NCBI GenBank assembly: GCA_035536915.1
Contig: DATLNE010000003.1
Coordinates: forward strand, 53,207 to 117,206
From: Acidimicrobiales bacterium
Lineage (GTDB): Bacteria; Actinomycetota; Acidimicrobiia; Acidimicrobiales; JAHWLA01
Direction: 5' to 3'
Length of the DNA: 64,000 bases
The translations under genes and the position numbers were made by a program. This document shows positions 51,338 to 59,079 of this stretch, in pieces; within the stretch, counting starts at the first letter, position 1; every line of letters begins with the position of its first letter. The notes beneath the pieces are model-generated. The model saw nothing but the letters and a program-made list of their open reading frames with translations. It ran no database searches and had not been told where the DNA came from.

Positions 51338-52438
51338 GTGCCTGGGCCGAGATCGCGCCTCACCGTCGCCAGTGCTCGCGACTGGATCGTCGAGCGCTGC
51401 CTGACGGCAACGGGCGACGGTCGCGTCGGACTTGAGTTGGAGCTGCTGGTCTCGGGCTCGCCCGATCGTGAAGCGCTGGCGGCGATGACGTTCCCGGGCG
51501 GCAGTCGGGTCACCTTCGAGCCCGGTGGCCAGGTCGAACTGAGCGGCCCGCCGTGTGCAGGCGTGGGCGCCGCGGTGACCGCCATGTCGGCGGACCTGGC
51601 CGTGCTGCGGGCCCACGTCGACGTGACAGCTCGCGGCCTCGACCACCGTCCGCCGCGGCGAGTGGTGCACTCGCCTCGATACGACGCCATGCAAGCGTTC
51701 TTCGACGCCGACGGTCCTGCCGGCCGGCTCATGATGTGCAGCACCGCCTCGTTGCAGGTGAACCTCGACCTCGGCCCGCCCGAGCGGTGGGACCTCGTAC
51801 ACCGCATCAGCCCGGTGCTCGGCGCCGCCTTCGCCAACTCGCCGCGGGCCGACGGCACCCGCTCGGCCCGCCTGGCCACGTGGTGGGACATCGACCCCAC
51901 CCGCACCGCTCCGTGCCGGGGCGACTGGCCCGACTACGTGCTCGACGCCCGCGTGATGATCATTCGAACGGAGCCCTACCTCGCCGTCACCACGCCGCTC
52001 ACCTTCCGCCAGTGGATCGAGCACGGCCATGAGCTCGGGTGGCCGGACAGCGACGACCTCGCTTTCCACCTCACCACCTTGTTCCCGCCGGTGCGGGCGC
52101 GAGGCTGGCTGGAACTGCGCGTGCTCGACGCCCTGCCCGACCCGTGGTGGCAGGTGGCGTCCGCCGTCACCACTGCCTTGGTCGAAGACGACGACGCCGC
52201 CGCCGTGGCCTGGGCCGCCGCCGAACGGGGATCGGAGTGGTGGCGGGCGGCAGGCGAGCAGGCCTTGTCGCACCCGGGTCTGGCCGCCGCGGCCCAGGCC
52301 TGCTTCGCCGCCGCCCTCGACGCCCTCCCCCGCGTGGGGGCCGACGCGGCGACAGTGGCGGCCACCGAGGAGTTCGTCGAGCGCTACGTGGCCCGAGGCC
52401 GCTGCCCGGCCGACGACGAACTGGCGCGGGTGGGCTGA
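51338..52438 (+). CDS. egtA: Glutamate-cysteine ligase of ergothioneine synthesis
   Basis: 366 residues of the GCS2/EgtA family, which makes gamma-glutamylcysteine, the sulfur donor used by EgtB. Motifs: 'GRVGLELELLVSG' (metal-binding Glu), 'VTFEPGGQVELSGPPC', 'MMCSTASLQVNLDLG' and 'RTEPYLAVTTPLTFRQWI'. First gene of egtABCDE. GTG at 51338. The TGA is followed directly by the ATG of egtB. About 60 residues shorter than mycobacterial EgtA at the N-terminus, but the active-site blocks are complete. Confidence 0.92.
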   Translation: MPGPRSRLTVASARDWIVERCLTATGDGRVGLELELLVSGSPDREALAAMTFPGGSRVTFEPGGQVELSGPPCAGVGAAVTAMSADLAVLRAHVDVTARGLDHRPPRRVVHSPRYDAMQAFFDADGPAGRLMMCSTASLQVNLDLGPPERWDLVHRISPVLGAAFANSPRADGTRSARLATWWDIDPTRTAPCRGDWPDYVLDARVMIIRTEPYLAVTTPLTFRQWIEHGHELGWPDSDDLAFHLTTLFPPVRARGWLELRVLDALPDPWWQVASAVTTALVEDDDAAAVAWAAAERGSEWWRAAGEQALSHPGLAAAAQACFAAALDALPRVGADAATVAATEEFVERYVARGRCPADDELARVG

Positions 52439-53689
52439 ATGTCGTTGCACGACACGCTGGCCGACGCCCTCCACGAAGCTCGTCGCCGCTCGCTCGACCT
52501 GCTCGACCCGCTGACCGAGGCCGCCTTGGTGGCCCAGCACTCGCCACTCATGTCGCCCTTGGCATGGGACCTGGCCCACATCGGCAACTACGAGGACCAG
52601 TGGTTGCTGCCGTCGCGGGTGGGCGCCCGCTACGACGACGTCTACGACGCCTTCCGCCACCCGCGCCGCGACCGCCCGTCGCTGCCGCTGCTCAACCCCG
52701 CCGCCGCCCGTCGCTACCTGGCCGAGGTGCGTGGACGGGTGCTCGACGCGCTCGCCGATGCCCCGCTCGACGACGGCGGCTTCCTCTACGCCATGGTCGT
52801 GCAGCACGAGCACCAGCACGACGAGACGATGCTGGCCACCCTCCAGCTCATGGCGGGCGAGGGGTACCGCCCGTTGGCCCCGCCGCCGCCGGCCGCGCCG
52901 CCGCGCACGTGGCCCGACGACGTGCTCGTCGAGGGCGGCCCGTTCCCCATGGGCAGCGACGACCGGGCGTGGGCCTACGACAACGAGCGGCCCTCCGTCG
53001 AGGTCGACGTGCCGTCGTTCCGCATCGACACGACGCCGGTCACCAACGCTGCCTATGCGGCGTTCGTGGCCGACAGCGGCTACGACGAGCCCCGCTGGTG
53101 GAGCGACGCGGGCTGGGCGTGGCGCCAGGAGGCGGGACTGGCCATGCCGCAGTTCTGGGACGGTGCAGGCGGGCGCCTTCGTTTCGGCATCGCCGAGGCG
53201 CTGCCTCCGGAGCAGCCCGTGCAACACGTGTGCTGGTACGAAGCCGACGCCTTTGCACGGTGGACCGGCAAGCGCCTGCTCACGGAGGCCGAGTGGGAGA
53301 AGGCGGCGTCGTGGGACCCGGCCACCGGCACCAAGCGCCGCTACCCGTGGGGCGACGAGGCCCCCACCGCCGACCACGCCAACCTGGGCCAGCGCCACTT
53401 CGGCCCCGCGCCGGTCGGCGCCTACCCCGCTGGTCAAAGCGCCTACGGGTGCCTGGCTATGGTCGGCGACGTGTGGGAGTGGACCGCCTCCGACTTCGCC
53501 CCCTACCCGGGCTTCCGCGCCTACCCCTACCGCGAGTACTCCGAGGTCTTCTACGGGCCTGAGTACAAGGTGCTGCGGGGCGGGTCGTGGGCCACCCATG
53601 CCAGCGCGGCGCGCACCACCTTTCGCAACTGGGACTACCCCATCCGCCGCCAGGTCTTCGCCGGTTTTCGCTGCGCCCAGGACGCCTGA
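52439..53689 (+). CDS. egtB: Hercynine oxygenase EgtB
   Basis: 416 residues. Non-haem iron enzyme that joins gamma-glutamylcysteine (or cysteine) to hercynine as a sulfoxide. An N-terminal DinB-like domain supplies the iron ligands His47 ('DLAHIGNYEDQW') and the 'VQHEHQHDETML' pair (His123 and His127). The C-terminal FGE-sulfatase-like domain has 'GGPFPMGSDD', 'PVQHVCWYEADAFARW', 'KRLLTEAEWEKAA' and 'VLRGGSWATH'. The starting ATG abuts the egtA stop. All conserved features of the family are present. Confidence 0.95.
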   Translation: MSLHDTLADALHEARRRSLDLLDPLTEAALVAQHSPLMSPLAWDLAHIGNYEDQWLLPSRVGARYDDVYDAFRHPRRDRPSLPLLNPAAARRYLAEVRGRVLDALADAPLDDGGFLYAMVVQHEHQHDETMLATLQLMAGEGYRPLAPPPPAAPPRTWPDDVLVEGGPFPMGSDDRAWAYDNERPSVEVDVPSFRIDTTPVTNAAYAAFVADSGYDEPRWWSDAGWAWRQEAGLAMPQFWDGAGGRLRFGIAEALPPEQPVQHVCWYEADAFARWTGKRLLTEAEWEKAASWDPATGTKRRYPWGDEAPTADHANLGQRHFGPAPVGAYPAGQSAYGCLAMVGDVWEWTASDFAPYPGFRAYPYREYSEVFYGPEYKVLRGGSWATHASAARTTFRNWDYPIRRQVFAGFRCAQDA

Positions 53690-53691
53690 CC

Positions 53692-54432
53692 ATGTGCCGC
53701 CACCTCGCTTACCTCGGACCCCCCGTCACCCTCGACGCCCTCGTCATCAGCCAACCGTGGTCGTTGCGGCGCCAGAGCTTCGAACCCCGCCACCAGTCGC
53801 ACGGCCGCTTCAACGGCGACGGCTTCGGCGTGGGCTGGTACGCCTTCGAGCACCGTCGTGAGCCCGCCCGCTTCCGCACCCCCACACCGATGTGGGCCGA
53901 CCGCTCGTTCACCTCCATCGCCGGCGTCGTCACATCGGAGGCGGTGCTGGCCGCCGTACGCGCCGCCAGCGAAGGCCTGCCCGTGGAGGAGAGCGGCAAC
54001 GCCCCCTTCGTGCACGACCAGTGGCTGTTCTCGCTCAACGGCACCGTCGACCACTTCCTCGAGGGCGTGGGCGTGGCCCTGCGACGCATGGTGCGCGACG
54101 AGTTCCTCTCGACAATTCAGGGCGTCACCGACTCCGAAGTCCTCTTCGCCATGACGCTCGACCTGCTCGACAAGGGCGCCTCGTTGGCCGACGCCTTTGA
54201 CGACGTCATCGACGCCGTCACCCGGCTGACGACGGCGCGCATCAACCTCTTGATCACCGACGGCGGGCAGATCGTGGCCAGCGCCTACGGCAACTCGCTG
54301 TTCGCACGCCGCACCGACGACAGCGTGATCGTGGCGTCGGAGCCCTTCGACGACGAACCCGGCTGGGAGGCGGTGCCCGACAACTCGATCGTCGAGGCCG
54401 CAGTGGGCGCCTTCTCCGTCCGTCCTCGATGA
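53692..54432 (+). CDS. egtC: Gamma-glutamyl-hercynylcysteine sulfoxide amidase
   Basis: 246 residues of the class II glutamine amidotransferase (Ntn) fold. EgtC removes the gamma-glutamyl group from the EgtB product. The nucleophile is Cys2 in 'MCRHLAYLG', exposed after Met removal, which fixes the ATG at 53692. Other marks: 'NGDGFGVGWY', 'VHDQWLFSLNGTVDHF', 'GVTDSEVLFAM' and 'VIVASEPFDDEPGW'. Two bases after the egtB stop; its own TGA overlaps the ATG of egtD. Confidence 0.94.
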   Translation: MCRHLAYLGPPVTLDALVISQPWSLRRQSFEPRHQSHGRFNGDGFGVGWYAFEHRREPARFRTPTPMWADRSFTSIAGVVTSEAVLAAVRAASEGLPVEESGNAPFVHDQWLFSLNGTVDHFLEGVGVALRRMVRDEFLSTIQGVTDSEVLFAMTLDLLDKGASLADAFDDVIDAVTRLTTARINLLITDGGQIVASAYGNSLFARRTDDSVIVASEPFDDEPGWEAVPDNSIVEAAVGAFSVRPR

Positions 54433-55379
54433 CAGTCGACGTCCACCTCGGCCCCACCGACATGGCCGAAGCGTTGCGGGCGGACGTGCAGCGGGGGCTC
54501 ACGGCGTCGCCCAAGTGGCTGCCCCCCAAGTGGTTCTACGACGAGCGCGGATCGCGACTCTTCGACGACATCACCCGCCTCCCCGAGTACTACCCCACCC
54601 GGTGCGAACAAGAGATCCTCGCCGTGCATGCGAGCGACATCGCCGCCGCGGCGGGGGCCGACACCTTGGTGGAGCTCGGCTCGGGCACCTCCACCAAGAC
54701 CCGCGTGCTGCTCGACGCCATGCAGGCCCGTTGTTACGTGCCCTTCGATGTGAGCGAGGCCACCTTGCGCGAAGCGGGCCAGTCGATCGAGGCCGACCAC
54801 CCGGGCGTCTCCGTGCACGGCGTGGTGGGCGACTTCGAGCGCCACCTCGGGTGCGTCCCCGCGGGCGGCCGCAAGCTGGTGGCGTTCCTGGGCGGCACCA
54901 TCGGCAACCTGCGACCCACTGAACGGAAGCGCTTCCTCGCCGACGTGCTGACCACGATGGCGCCGGGCGACGCCTTCCTGTTGGGCACCGACCTGGCCAA
55001 GGACGAGGCCCGCTTGGTGGCCGCCTACGACGACAGCGCAGGCGTGACCGCCGAGTTCAACCGCAACGTGCTGCACGTGCTCAACCGCGAGCTCGACGGC
55101 GACTTCTTGCCCGAGCGCTTCGACCACGTGGCCCGCTGGGACGGCGACAACGAATGGGTGGAGATGCGCCTGCGTTCGCAGACGGCGCAATCGGCGCGCC
55201 TGGCCGCCCTCGACATGGATGTGGCGTTCGAGACGGGCGAAGACCTCCACACCGAGATCAGCACCAAGTTCCGGCGCGAGCGGGTCGCCGAGGAACTGGG
55301 CGACGCGGGGCTCGAACTGCGCAACTGGTGGACCGACGCCGCTGGCGATTTCGCCTTGTCGCTGTCGTTCGTGCCGTGA
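54429..55379 (+). CDS. egtD: Histidine N-alpha-methyltransferase EgtD
   Basis: 316 residues. SAM-dependent trimethylation of L-histidine to hercynine, the first committed step of ergothioneine synthesis. Motifs: 'PPKWFYDERGSRLFDDIT', 'LPEYYPTRCEQEIL', SAM loop 'VELGSGTSTKT' (81-91), 'LGGTIGNL', 'AEFNRNVLHVLNRELD' and 'ISTKFRRE'. ATG overlaps the egtC stop as ATGA. Confidence 0.95.
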   Translation: MTVDVHLGPTDMAEALRADVQRGLTASPKWLPPKWFYDERGSRLFDDITRLPEYYPTRCEQEILAVHASDIAAAAGADTLVELGSGTSTKTRVLLDAMQARCYVPFDVSEATLREAGQSIEADHPGVSVHGVVGDFERHLGCVPAGGRKLVAFLGGTIGNLRPTERKRFLADVLTTMAPGDAFLLGTDLAKDEARLVAAYDDSAGVTAEFNRNVLHVLNRELDGDFLPERFDHVARWDGDNEWVEMRLRSQTAQSARLAALDMDVAFETGEDLHTEISTKFRRERVAEELGDAGLELRNWWTDAAGDFALSLSFVP

Positions 55380-56440
55380 AGCTCGACGGCCTCGCCTCGC
55401 CCGAGGTGATCCACCTGGAGGCGGCTTCGGCGGCGCTCGTCTCCCAGGCCACCCTCGACGCCCAGGTCGCCCACCTGCGTCGGGAGGCCGCCGTCGGCCC
55501 CTCGGTGGCGGCGGCCGAAGTGGCCGATGTCGTGGCCGGGTTGCGGGACGGGCTGGGGGCGCTGCTCGGCCTACGCGGCGACCAGGTGGCGTTGATCGAG
55601 AACGCCACGCGCGGCATGGCCTCGGTGCTCGACGCCTTCCCCTTCCGCCCCGGCGCCCGAGTGGGGGTGCTCCGCTCCGAGTACGGCTCGACGCGCATGA
55701 ACCTGGAGGCCGCCGCCGCCCGTGGCGAACTGGTTGTGGTCGAGGTCGACACCGTCGATCAAGCAGGCGACTGCGACCTGATGGTGGCTTCGCCGGTGCC
55801 GAGCCATCGCGGGGTGCTGCAGTCGGTGCAGAGCGACGTTCCCGTCGTGCTCGACGTGGCCCAGGCCGCAGGCCATGTCGCCGTGCACGGCCTGCGCGCC
55901 GTGGCCTGGGTGGGCACGTCGCGCAAGTGGTTGCGGGGGCCGCGAGGGGTGGGCCTCGTGGCCGTCTCCGACGAGTGGGCCGATCGGCTGGCGCCCCGCT
56001 TCCCCGACCTCGACTCGGCCTCGTGGGAGACGGGTTTCGCCCCCGGCGCCGCCCGCTTCGCCAAGTACGAAGCGACCTACGCCGGGCAGGTCGGGCTGGC
56101 CAACGCGGTAGCGGAGTTACACGCCGCCGGCGTCGAGTACGTGACAGGCGAGATTTCCGCCCTGGGACGACGGGCGCGAGCTCGCATCGCCGAGGTGGCC
56201 GAGGTGCACGAGCCCCTCGACTCCCCCACCGGCATCGTCACCTTCACGGTGCCGGGGCGCGAGCCCGCCGACGTCCGGCGCGAGTTGCGTGCGGCGGGGG
56301 TCGTGGTGTCGCTCATCCCCTCCAGCCGAGCGCCGCGCGACATGGAGGGGCCACTGTTGCGAGCTTCGTTCCACACCTACAACGACGACAGCGATGTCGA
56401 GGCTTTGGTCGCTGCGTTGGCTCAGACGAACGCCGTGTAG
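55376..56440 (+). CDS. egtE: Hercynylcysteine sulfoxide C-S lyase EgtE
   Basis: 354 residues, PLP class V aminotransferase-like lyase that releases ergothioneine. PLP Lys184 is in 'AWVGTSRKWLRGPRG'. Also seen are 'IENATRGMASVLDAFPF', 'RSEYGSTRMNLEA', 'VVLDVAQAAGHVAVH' and 'ISLIPSSRA'-like C-terminal residues. GTG at 55376 overlaps the egtD stop as GTGA. The 3' end overlaps the stop of the convergent DUF695 gene by 19 bases. With egtA-D this completes the pathway. Confidence 0.9.
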   Translation: MKLDGLASPEVIHLEAASAALVSQATLDAQVAHLRREAAVGPSVAAAEVADVVAGLRDGLGALLGLRGDQVALIENATRGMASVLDAFPFRPGARVGVLRSEYGSTRMNLEAAAARGELVVVEVDTVDQAGDCDLMVASPVPSHRGVLQSVQSDVPVVLDVAQAAGHVAVHGLRAVAWVGTSRKWLRGPRGVGLVAVSDEWADRLAPRFPDLDSASWETGFAPGAARFAKYEATYAGQVGLANAVAELHAAGVEYVTGEISALGRRARARIAEVAEVHEPLDSPTGIVTFTVPGREPADVRRELRAAGVVVSLIPSSRAPRDMEGPLLRASFHTYNDDSDVEALVAALAQTNAV

Positions 56441-56847
56441 ACGCTCCACTCCGGGTCGTGCTCGGCGAACACCTGCACGTCGTAGCCAGGCGTGGCGTCG
56501 TCGAGGGCGTGGTGGAAGGGCTCGATCCACTCGCCTGCGTCGGTGTAGAGCACCCATTCGCGTGTGCCGTTGGTGGTGATGACGCCCACGAGCACGGCAT
56601 GCTCGGCTGCCATCTCGATGATCCGCTCCTCCAATGCCTCCAGCCGATCGCCTTCGTCGGGCGCCGCCGGAAAGCCCCGTTCGTCGGGGGCTGTCACCTC
56701 GACGGCGACGCCGACACGGATGGGACGGCTCCGGCCGGCCTGCTTGCGAAGCCCGTGGTCGAAGCGGGTGATGATCGGCCGGCCCTCGTACTCGCCGGTG
56801 GCCAGGGCCCACTGCTCGCCCTCGGGCTGTCGTCGTCTGCGGAGCAT
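56422..56847 (-). CDS. DUF695 family protein
   Basis: 141 residues, resembling DUF695: 'WALATGEYEGRPIITRFDHG' at the N-terminus, 'VGVAVEVTAPDERGFPA', 'LVGVITTNGTREWVLYT' and a C-terminal 'GYDVQVFAEHDPEWSVYTAF'. The function of the domain is unknown. ATG at 56847 fits the family length but overlaps the end of the upstream di-iron gene by 154 bases. It is the last gene of the run from thrS leftward. Confidence 0.75.
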   Translation of the reverse strand: MLRRRRQPEGEQWALATGEYEGRPIITRFDHGLRKQAGRSRPIRVGVAVEVTAPDERGFPAAPDEGDRLEALEERIIEMAAEHAVLVGVITTNGTREWVLYTDAGEWIEPFHHALDDATPGYDVQVFAEHDPEWSVYTAFV

Positions 56848-57635
56848 GGGGCAATTGTCGTCGCCCCCGCCACGGCGCGCTCGACGAGGTGCAGGCCCGC
56901 CTGCCCCGGCAGGGCGTCGATGCGCCGGTCGATGCGCCGGGCCACCTGCAGGCCGTCGGCGTCGCCGAACAGGTAGCGCACGAGAAAGTCGACCTCGGCG
57001 GCAGGCATCACTCCGGAGCCGACCGGTCCCCACATCCGCTTCAGAGCGGCCCGGGTGAGGCGCTGGGCCCTGCGGTCGCCGTCGAGGCGGCGGTGCGCTT
57101 CCGCCGCGTAGAAGTCGATGTGGCGGCCCTCTTGGCGCATGATGCGCCGCAGCAGTTCGCTGAGCACGGGGTGGCCCGCCCGGGCTGCCACTCGGCTGTA
57201 GCCCGCTTGGGTGGTCCACTCGTTGACCGCGCCCCACGTCATGTGGACGGCCAGGAACGACTCGCCCACCACCATGGAGCCGAAGCCGTGGGCGGCCAAC
57301 GCCAGTTGGTCACGCCACAACGGGCGCTGCCGCATGGGGCCGATGCGCTCGGCGCCCGAGGGTTCGCCCGAGGCGGCCAGCACCATGCCCAACGCTTCGC
57401 CGTGCCACAGCTCCTCGAAGTTCCACAACGTGAGGAACGTGGTCATCTCCGGGTCGCGGTGCGCCCGGGTGGCCAGGAGGTCGCGGAGGTAGCAGACGGT
57501 GTGCGACTCCACGTCGTGCATGTAACGCAGGCAGCGCAGCACGTCTTCGTCGAGCGGTTGCGTGCGGAAGGCGTCGAAGTCGATGCCGTCGAGGTCGAGA
57601 CGGCCGGTCCGCTGCTTGTAGGCCTCGATGTCCAT
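56694..57635 (-). CDS. Ferritin-like di-iron protein
   Basis: 313 residues. A four-helix di-iron fold is indicated by Glu43 ('MHDVESHTV'), the pair Glu75/His78 ('FEELWHGEAL'), Glu139 ('AVNEWTTQ') and Glu169/His172 ('RQEGRHIDFY'): the E, ExxH, E, ExxH set of acyl-ACP desaturases and related oxygenases. The substrate is unknown; it lies 49 bases downstream of three tandem small peptides, so a peptide substrate is conceivable (inference). ATG at 57635 is preferred over the GTG at 57641. The last 50 residues (Ser/Pro/Ala-rich) overlap the DUF695 gene and look unlike protein, so the true stop may be nearer 56840 with a frame change. Confidence 0.78.
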   Translation of the reverse strand: MDIEAYKQRTGRLDLDGIDFDAFRTQPLDEDVLRCLRYMHDVESHTVCYLRDLLATRAHRDPEMTTFLTLWNFEELWHGEALGMVLAASGEPSGAERIGPMRQRPLWRDQLALAAHGFGSMVVGESFLAVHMTWGAVNEWTTQAGYSRVAARAGHPVLSELLRRIMRQEGRHIDFYAAEAHRRLDGDRRAQRLTRAALKRMWGPVGSGVMPAAEVDFLVRYLFGDADGLQVARRIDRRIDALPGQAGLHLVERAVAGATTIAPCSADDDSPRASSGPWPPASTRAGRSSPASTTGFASRPAGAVPSVSASPSR

Positions 57636-57684
57636 GCGCACGCCTCACCTACGGCGCCCACGGACGATCTGGATTGGTGACGGG

Positions 57685-57816
57685 CTAGAAGTAGCACCCC
57701 GCTGAGCGGAAGCCGCCCTTCACGTCGTCGCCCTCCTCGGCGGCGTCGAGATCCTTGATCTCCTCGGGGTCGACTTCGAGGGCTTCGTCCTCGACCGGGA
57801 GGTCGTCGTCGCTCAT
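57685..57816 (-). CDS. Precursor-like small peptide 3
   Basis: 43 residues, shorter than usual gene-calling limits. Highly acidic N-terminal part ('EDEALEVDPEEIKDLDAAEE') ends in 'GDDVKGG', followed by an eight-residue tail FRSAGCYF. It is a near copy of peptide 2 except in the first ten residues and the tail, and both share an identical 89-bp DNA segment. The ATG follows the stop of peptide 2 after a single base (TGA-C-ATG), so translation must be coupled. The layout fits a RiPP precursor with a double-Gly leader and a short core with Ser-x-x-Cys; this is inference. Confidence 0.75.
   Translation of the reverse strand: MSDDDLPVEDEALEVDPEEIKDLDAAEEGDDVKGGFRSAGCYF
57704..57792 (-). repeat. 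Direct repeat copy A, 89 bp
   Basis: Identical base for base to 57837-57925, offset 133 bp (one gene length of 132 plus one spacer base). It covers the leader-like part of peptide 3 and indicates a recent tandem duplication or gene conversion. Confidence 0.92.
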
Positions 57817-57817
57817 G

Positions 57818-57949
57818 TCAGAGCTGGCAGCCCATCGAGCGGAAGCCGCCCTTCACGTCGTCGCCCTCCTCGGCGGCGTCGAGATCCTTGATCTCCTCGG
57901 GGTCGACTTCGAGGGCTTCGTCCTCTGCGGGGGTGTCGTCGCCGGTCAT
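57818..57949 (-). CDS. Precursor-like small peptide 2
   Basis: 43 residues. The leader-like part 'DEALEVDPEEIKDLDAAEE' and 'GDDVKGG' is identical to peptide 3, while the tail is FRSMGCQL. Only residues 1-9 and the tail differ between the two. The ATG follows the stop of peptide 1 as TGA-C-ATG, with no ribosome binding site of its own. Conserved leader and variable tail in tandem copies is the usual sign of a modified peptide family. Confidence 0.75.
   Translation of the reverse strand: MTGDDTPAEDEALEVDPEEIKDLDAAEEGDDVKGGFRSMGCQL
57837..57925 (-). repeat. Direct repeat copy B, 89 bp
   Basis: Identical to 57704-57792. It covers the leader-like part of peptide 2. Sequence outside the copies, which encodes the tails and the first residues, differs. 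Confidence 0.92.
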
Positions 57950-57950
57950 G

Positions 57951-58082
57951 TCACATGCAGCGTCCGGAGGTGTTGCCCCCGCCGCCCTTGACGTCGTCGC
58001 CACCGTCAACCGGGTCGAGGTCCTTGAGCTCTTCGGGCTCCACGTCGAGCTCGTCGCGCTCCGTGCTGTCGTCGGTGCTCAT
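57951..58082 (-). CDS. Precursor-like small peptide 1
   Basis: 43 residues, the most divergent of the three and first in the operon. 'DELDVEPEELKDLDP' followed by 'GGDDVKGG' aligns with the other two without gaps; the tail is GGNTSGRCM, which again contains Ser-x-x-Cys at the same distance. ATG at 58082 has a strong ribosome binding site (GAGGGAGGG) just upstream, the only one for the three peptides. It begins 14 bases after the stop of the membrane protein gene. Confidence 0.75.
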   Translation of the reverse strand: MSTDDSTERDELDVEPEELKDLDPVDGGDDVKGGGGNTSGRCM

Positions 58083-58096
58083 GGTCCCTCCCTCTC

Positions 58097-58588
58097 TTAC
58101 TGGTACTCGGACCAGTCCTCCGGGTTGTCTTCGACAAAGTGTCCCACGACCTCGCCGTCGATGCCGTCGACCAGGACGAGGCCTCGCTTGGTGGGCGGCT
58201 CGTCGGCCGAGTACAGCAGGATGCGCCACGTGGGGCGGCTGCGCAGGCCGCGCCAGCCGAGTTGCGCCGAGGCATGACCCACCGGGAACCCGACGGCGGT
58301 GGCCGCCTTGGCCAAGGCGTCGGTCTCTCGCACCTTGAGCGTCCAACCCGCTGTGAGGTTGTAGGCACCGATGGCCGCCAAGGCCACGCCCACCCACAGG
58401 AACCCGTCGTTGACCAGCACGGCGTCGTCGCCCGCCGTCAGCCACAGGGCGAGGCAGGCCGCGGCGACCACGAGGTAGAGCACACCGGGGATGCGGCGGC
58501 GGTTGTTGTCGGGGAACTGGTAGGGCCCGACGTAACCGGTGACGTCGAGGTCGGCGGGCAGTTCGTCGCGGTAGTCGTCGTCGACCAT
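58097..58588 (-). CDS. Membrane protein, unknown function
   Basis: 163 residues with two adjacent membrane helices (about 37-52, 'VLYLVVAAACLALWLTAG', and 61-80, 'GFLWVGVALAAIGAYNLTAG'). The rest is cytoplasmic, with 'RSRPTWRILLYSADEPPTKR' and 'VLVDGIDGEVVGHFVEDNPE'. The acidic N-terminus 'VDDDYRDELPADLDVTGYVG' recurs in Acidimicrobiia proteins as far as I can judge. No domain recognised. ATG at 58588, 11 bases after the HIT gene; 14 bases before peptide 1. Confidence 0.7.
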   Translation of the reverse strand: MVDDDYRDELPADLDVTGYVGPYQFPDNNRRRIPGVLYLVVAAACLALWLTAGDDAVLVNDGFLWVGVALAAIGAYNLTAGWTLKVRETDALAKAATAVGFPVGHASAQLGWRGLRSRPTWRILLYSADEPPTKRGLVLVDGIDGEVVGHFVEDNPEDWSEYQ

Positions 58589-58599
58589 CGCCGCCGACG

Positions 58600-59079
58600 C
58601 TAGGCGCCGGTCCACGCGGCGCGCACCTTGTCGAGCGTCGTCGGCAGCGACTCAGGCAGCACCCGGGCCTCGGCCACCGTGGTCATGAAGTTGGTGTCGC
58701 CGTTCCAGCGCGGCAGCACGTGCACGTGGAAGTGGCCCGGCACGCCGGCACCGGCCGAGCGCCCCAGGTTGGCCCCCACGTTGAGCCCGTCGGGCCGGTA
58801 GGCGCGGCGCAAGGCGGCCACGGCCTCGGTGACCGTCTCCCAGAACGATGCGCCGTCGACCTCGGCAGGCTCGGCCACGTGCTCGACCGGCATCACCAAC
58901 AGGTGCCCGCTCGTATAGGGGAAGGCGTTGAGCACGGCGGCTGTGCGTTCGTCGCGCCACACCACCTGGCTGCCGTCGGCCAGCACCCGGCACAGCACGC
59001 AGTCGTCGCCACTGTCCTCGGTGGCGACCGAGCCGACGTACTCGCTGCGCCACCCTGCCCAGAGCCGCTCCAGGCTCAC
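58600..59079 (-). CDS. HIT-family nucleotide hydrolase
   Basis: 159 residues. The histidine triad is 'GHFHVHVLPRW', and an N-terminal zinc-type 'CVLCRVL' pair with 'LNAFPYTSGHLLVMPVEHVA' places it in the Ap4A phosphorylase/hydrolase-like branch common in actinobacteria. Such enzymes cleave dinucleoside polyphosphates or AMP conjugates. GTG at 59079 overlaps the thrS stop as GTGA. The thrS-HIT order is often seen in actinobacteria and supports the call. Confidence 0.9.
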   Translation of the reverse strand: MSLERLWAGWRSEYVGSVATEDSGDDCVLCRVLADGSQVVWRDERTAAVLNAFPYTSGHLLVMPVEHVAEPAEVDGASFWETVTEAVAALRRAYRPDGLNVGANLGRSAGAGVPGHFHVHVLPRWNGDTNFMTTVAEARVLPESLPTTLDKVRAAWTGA

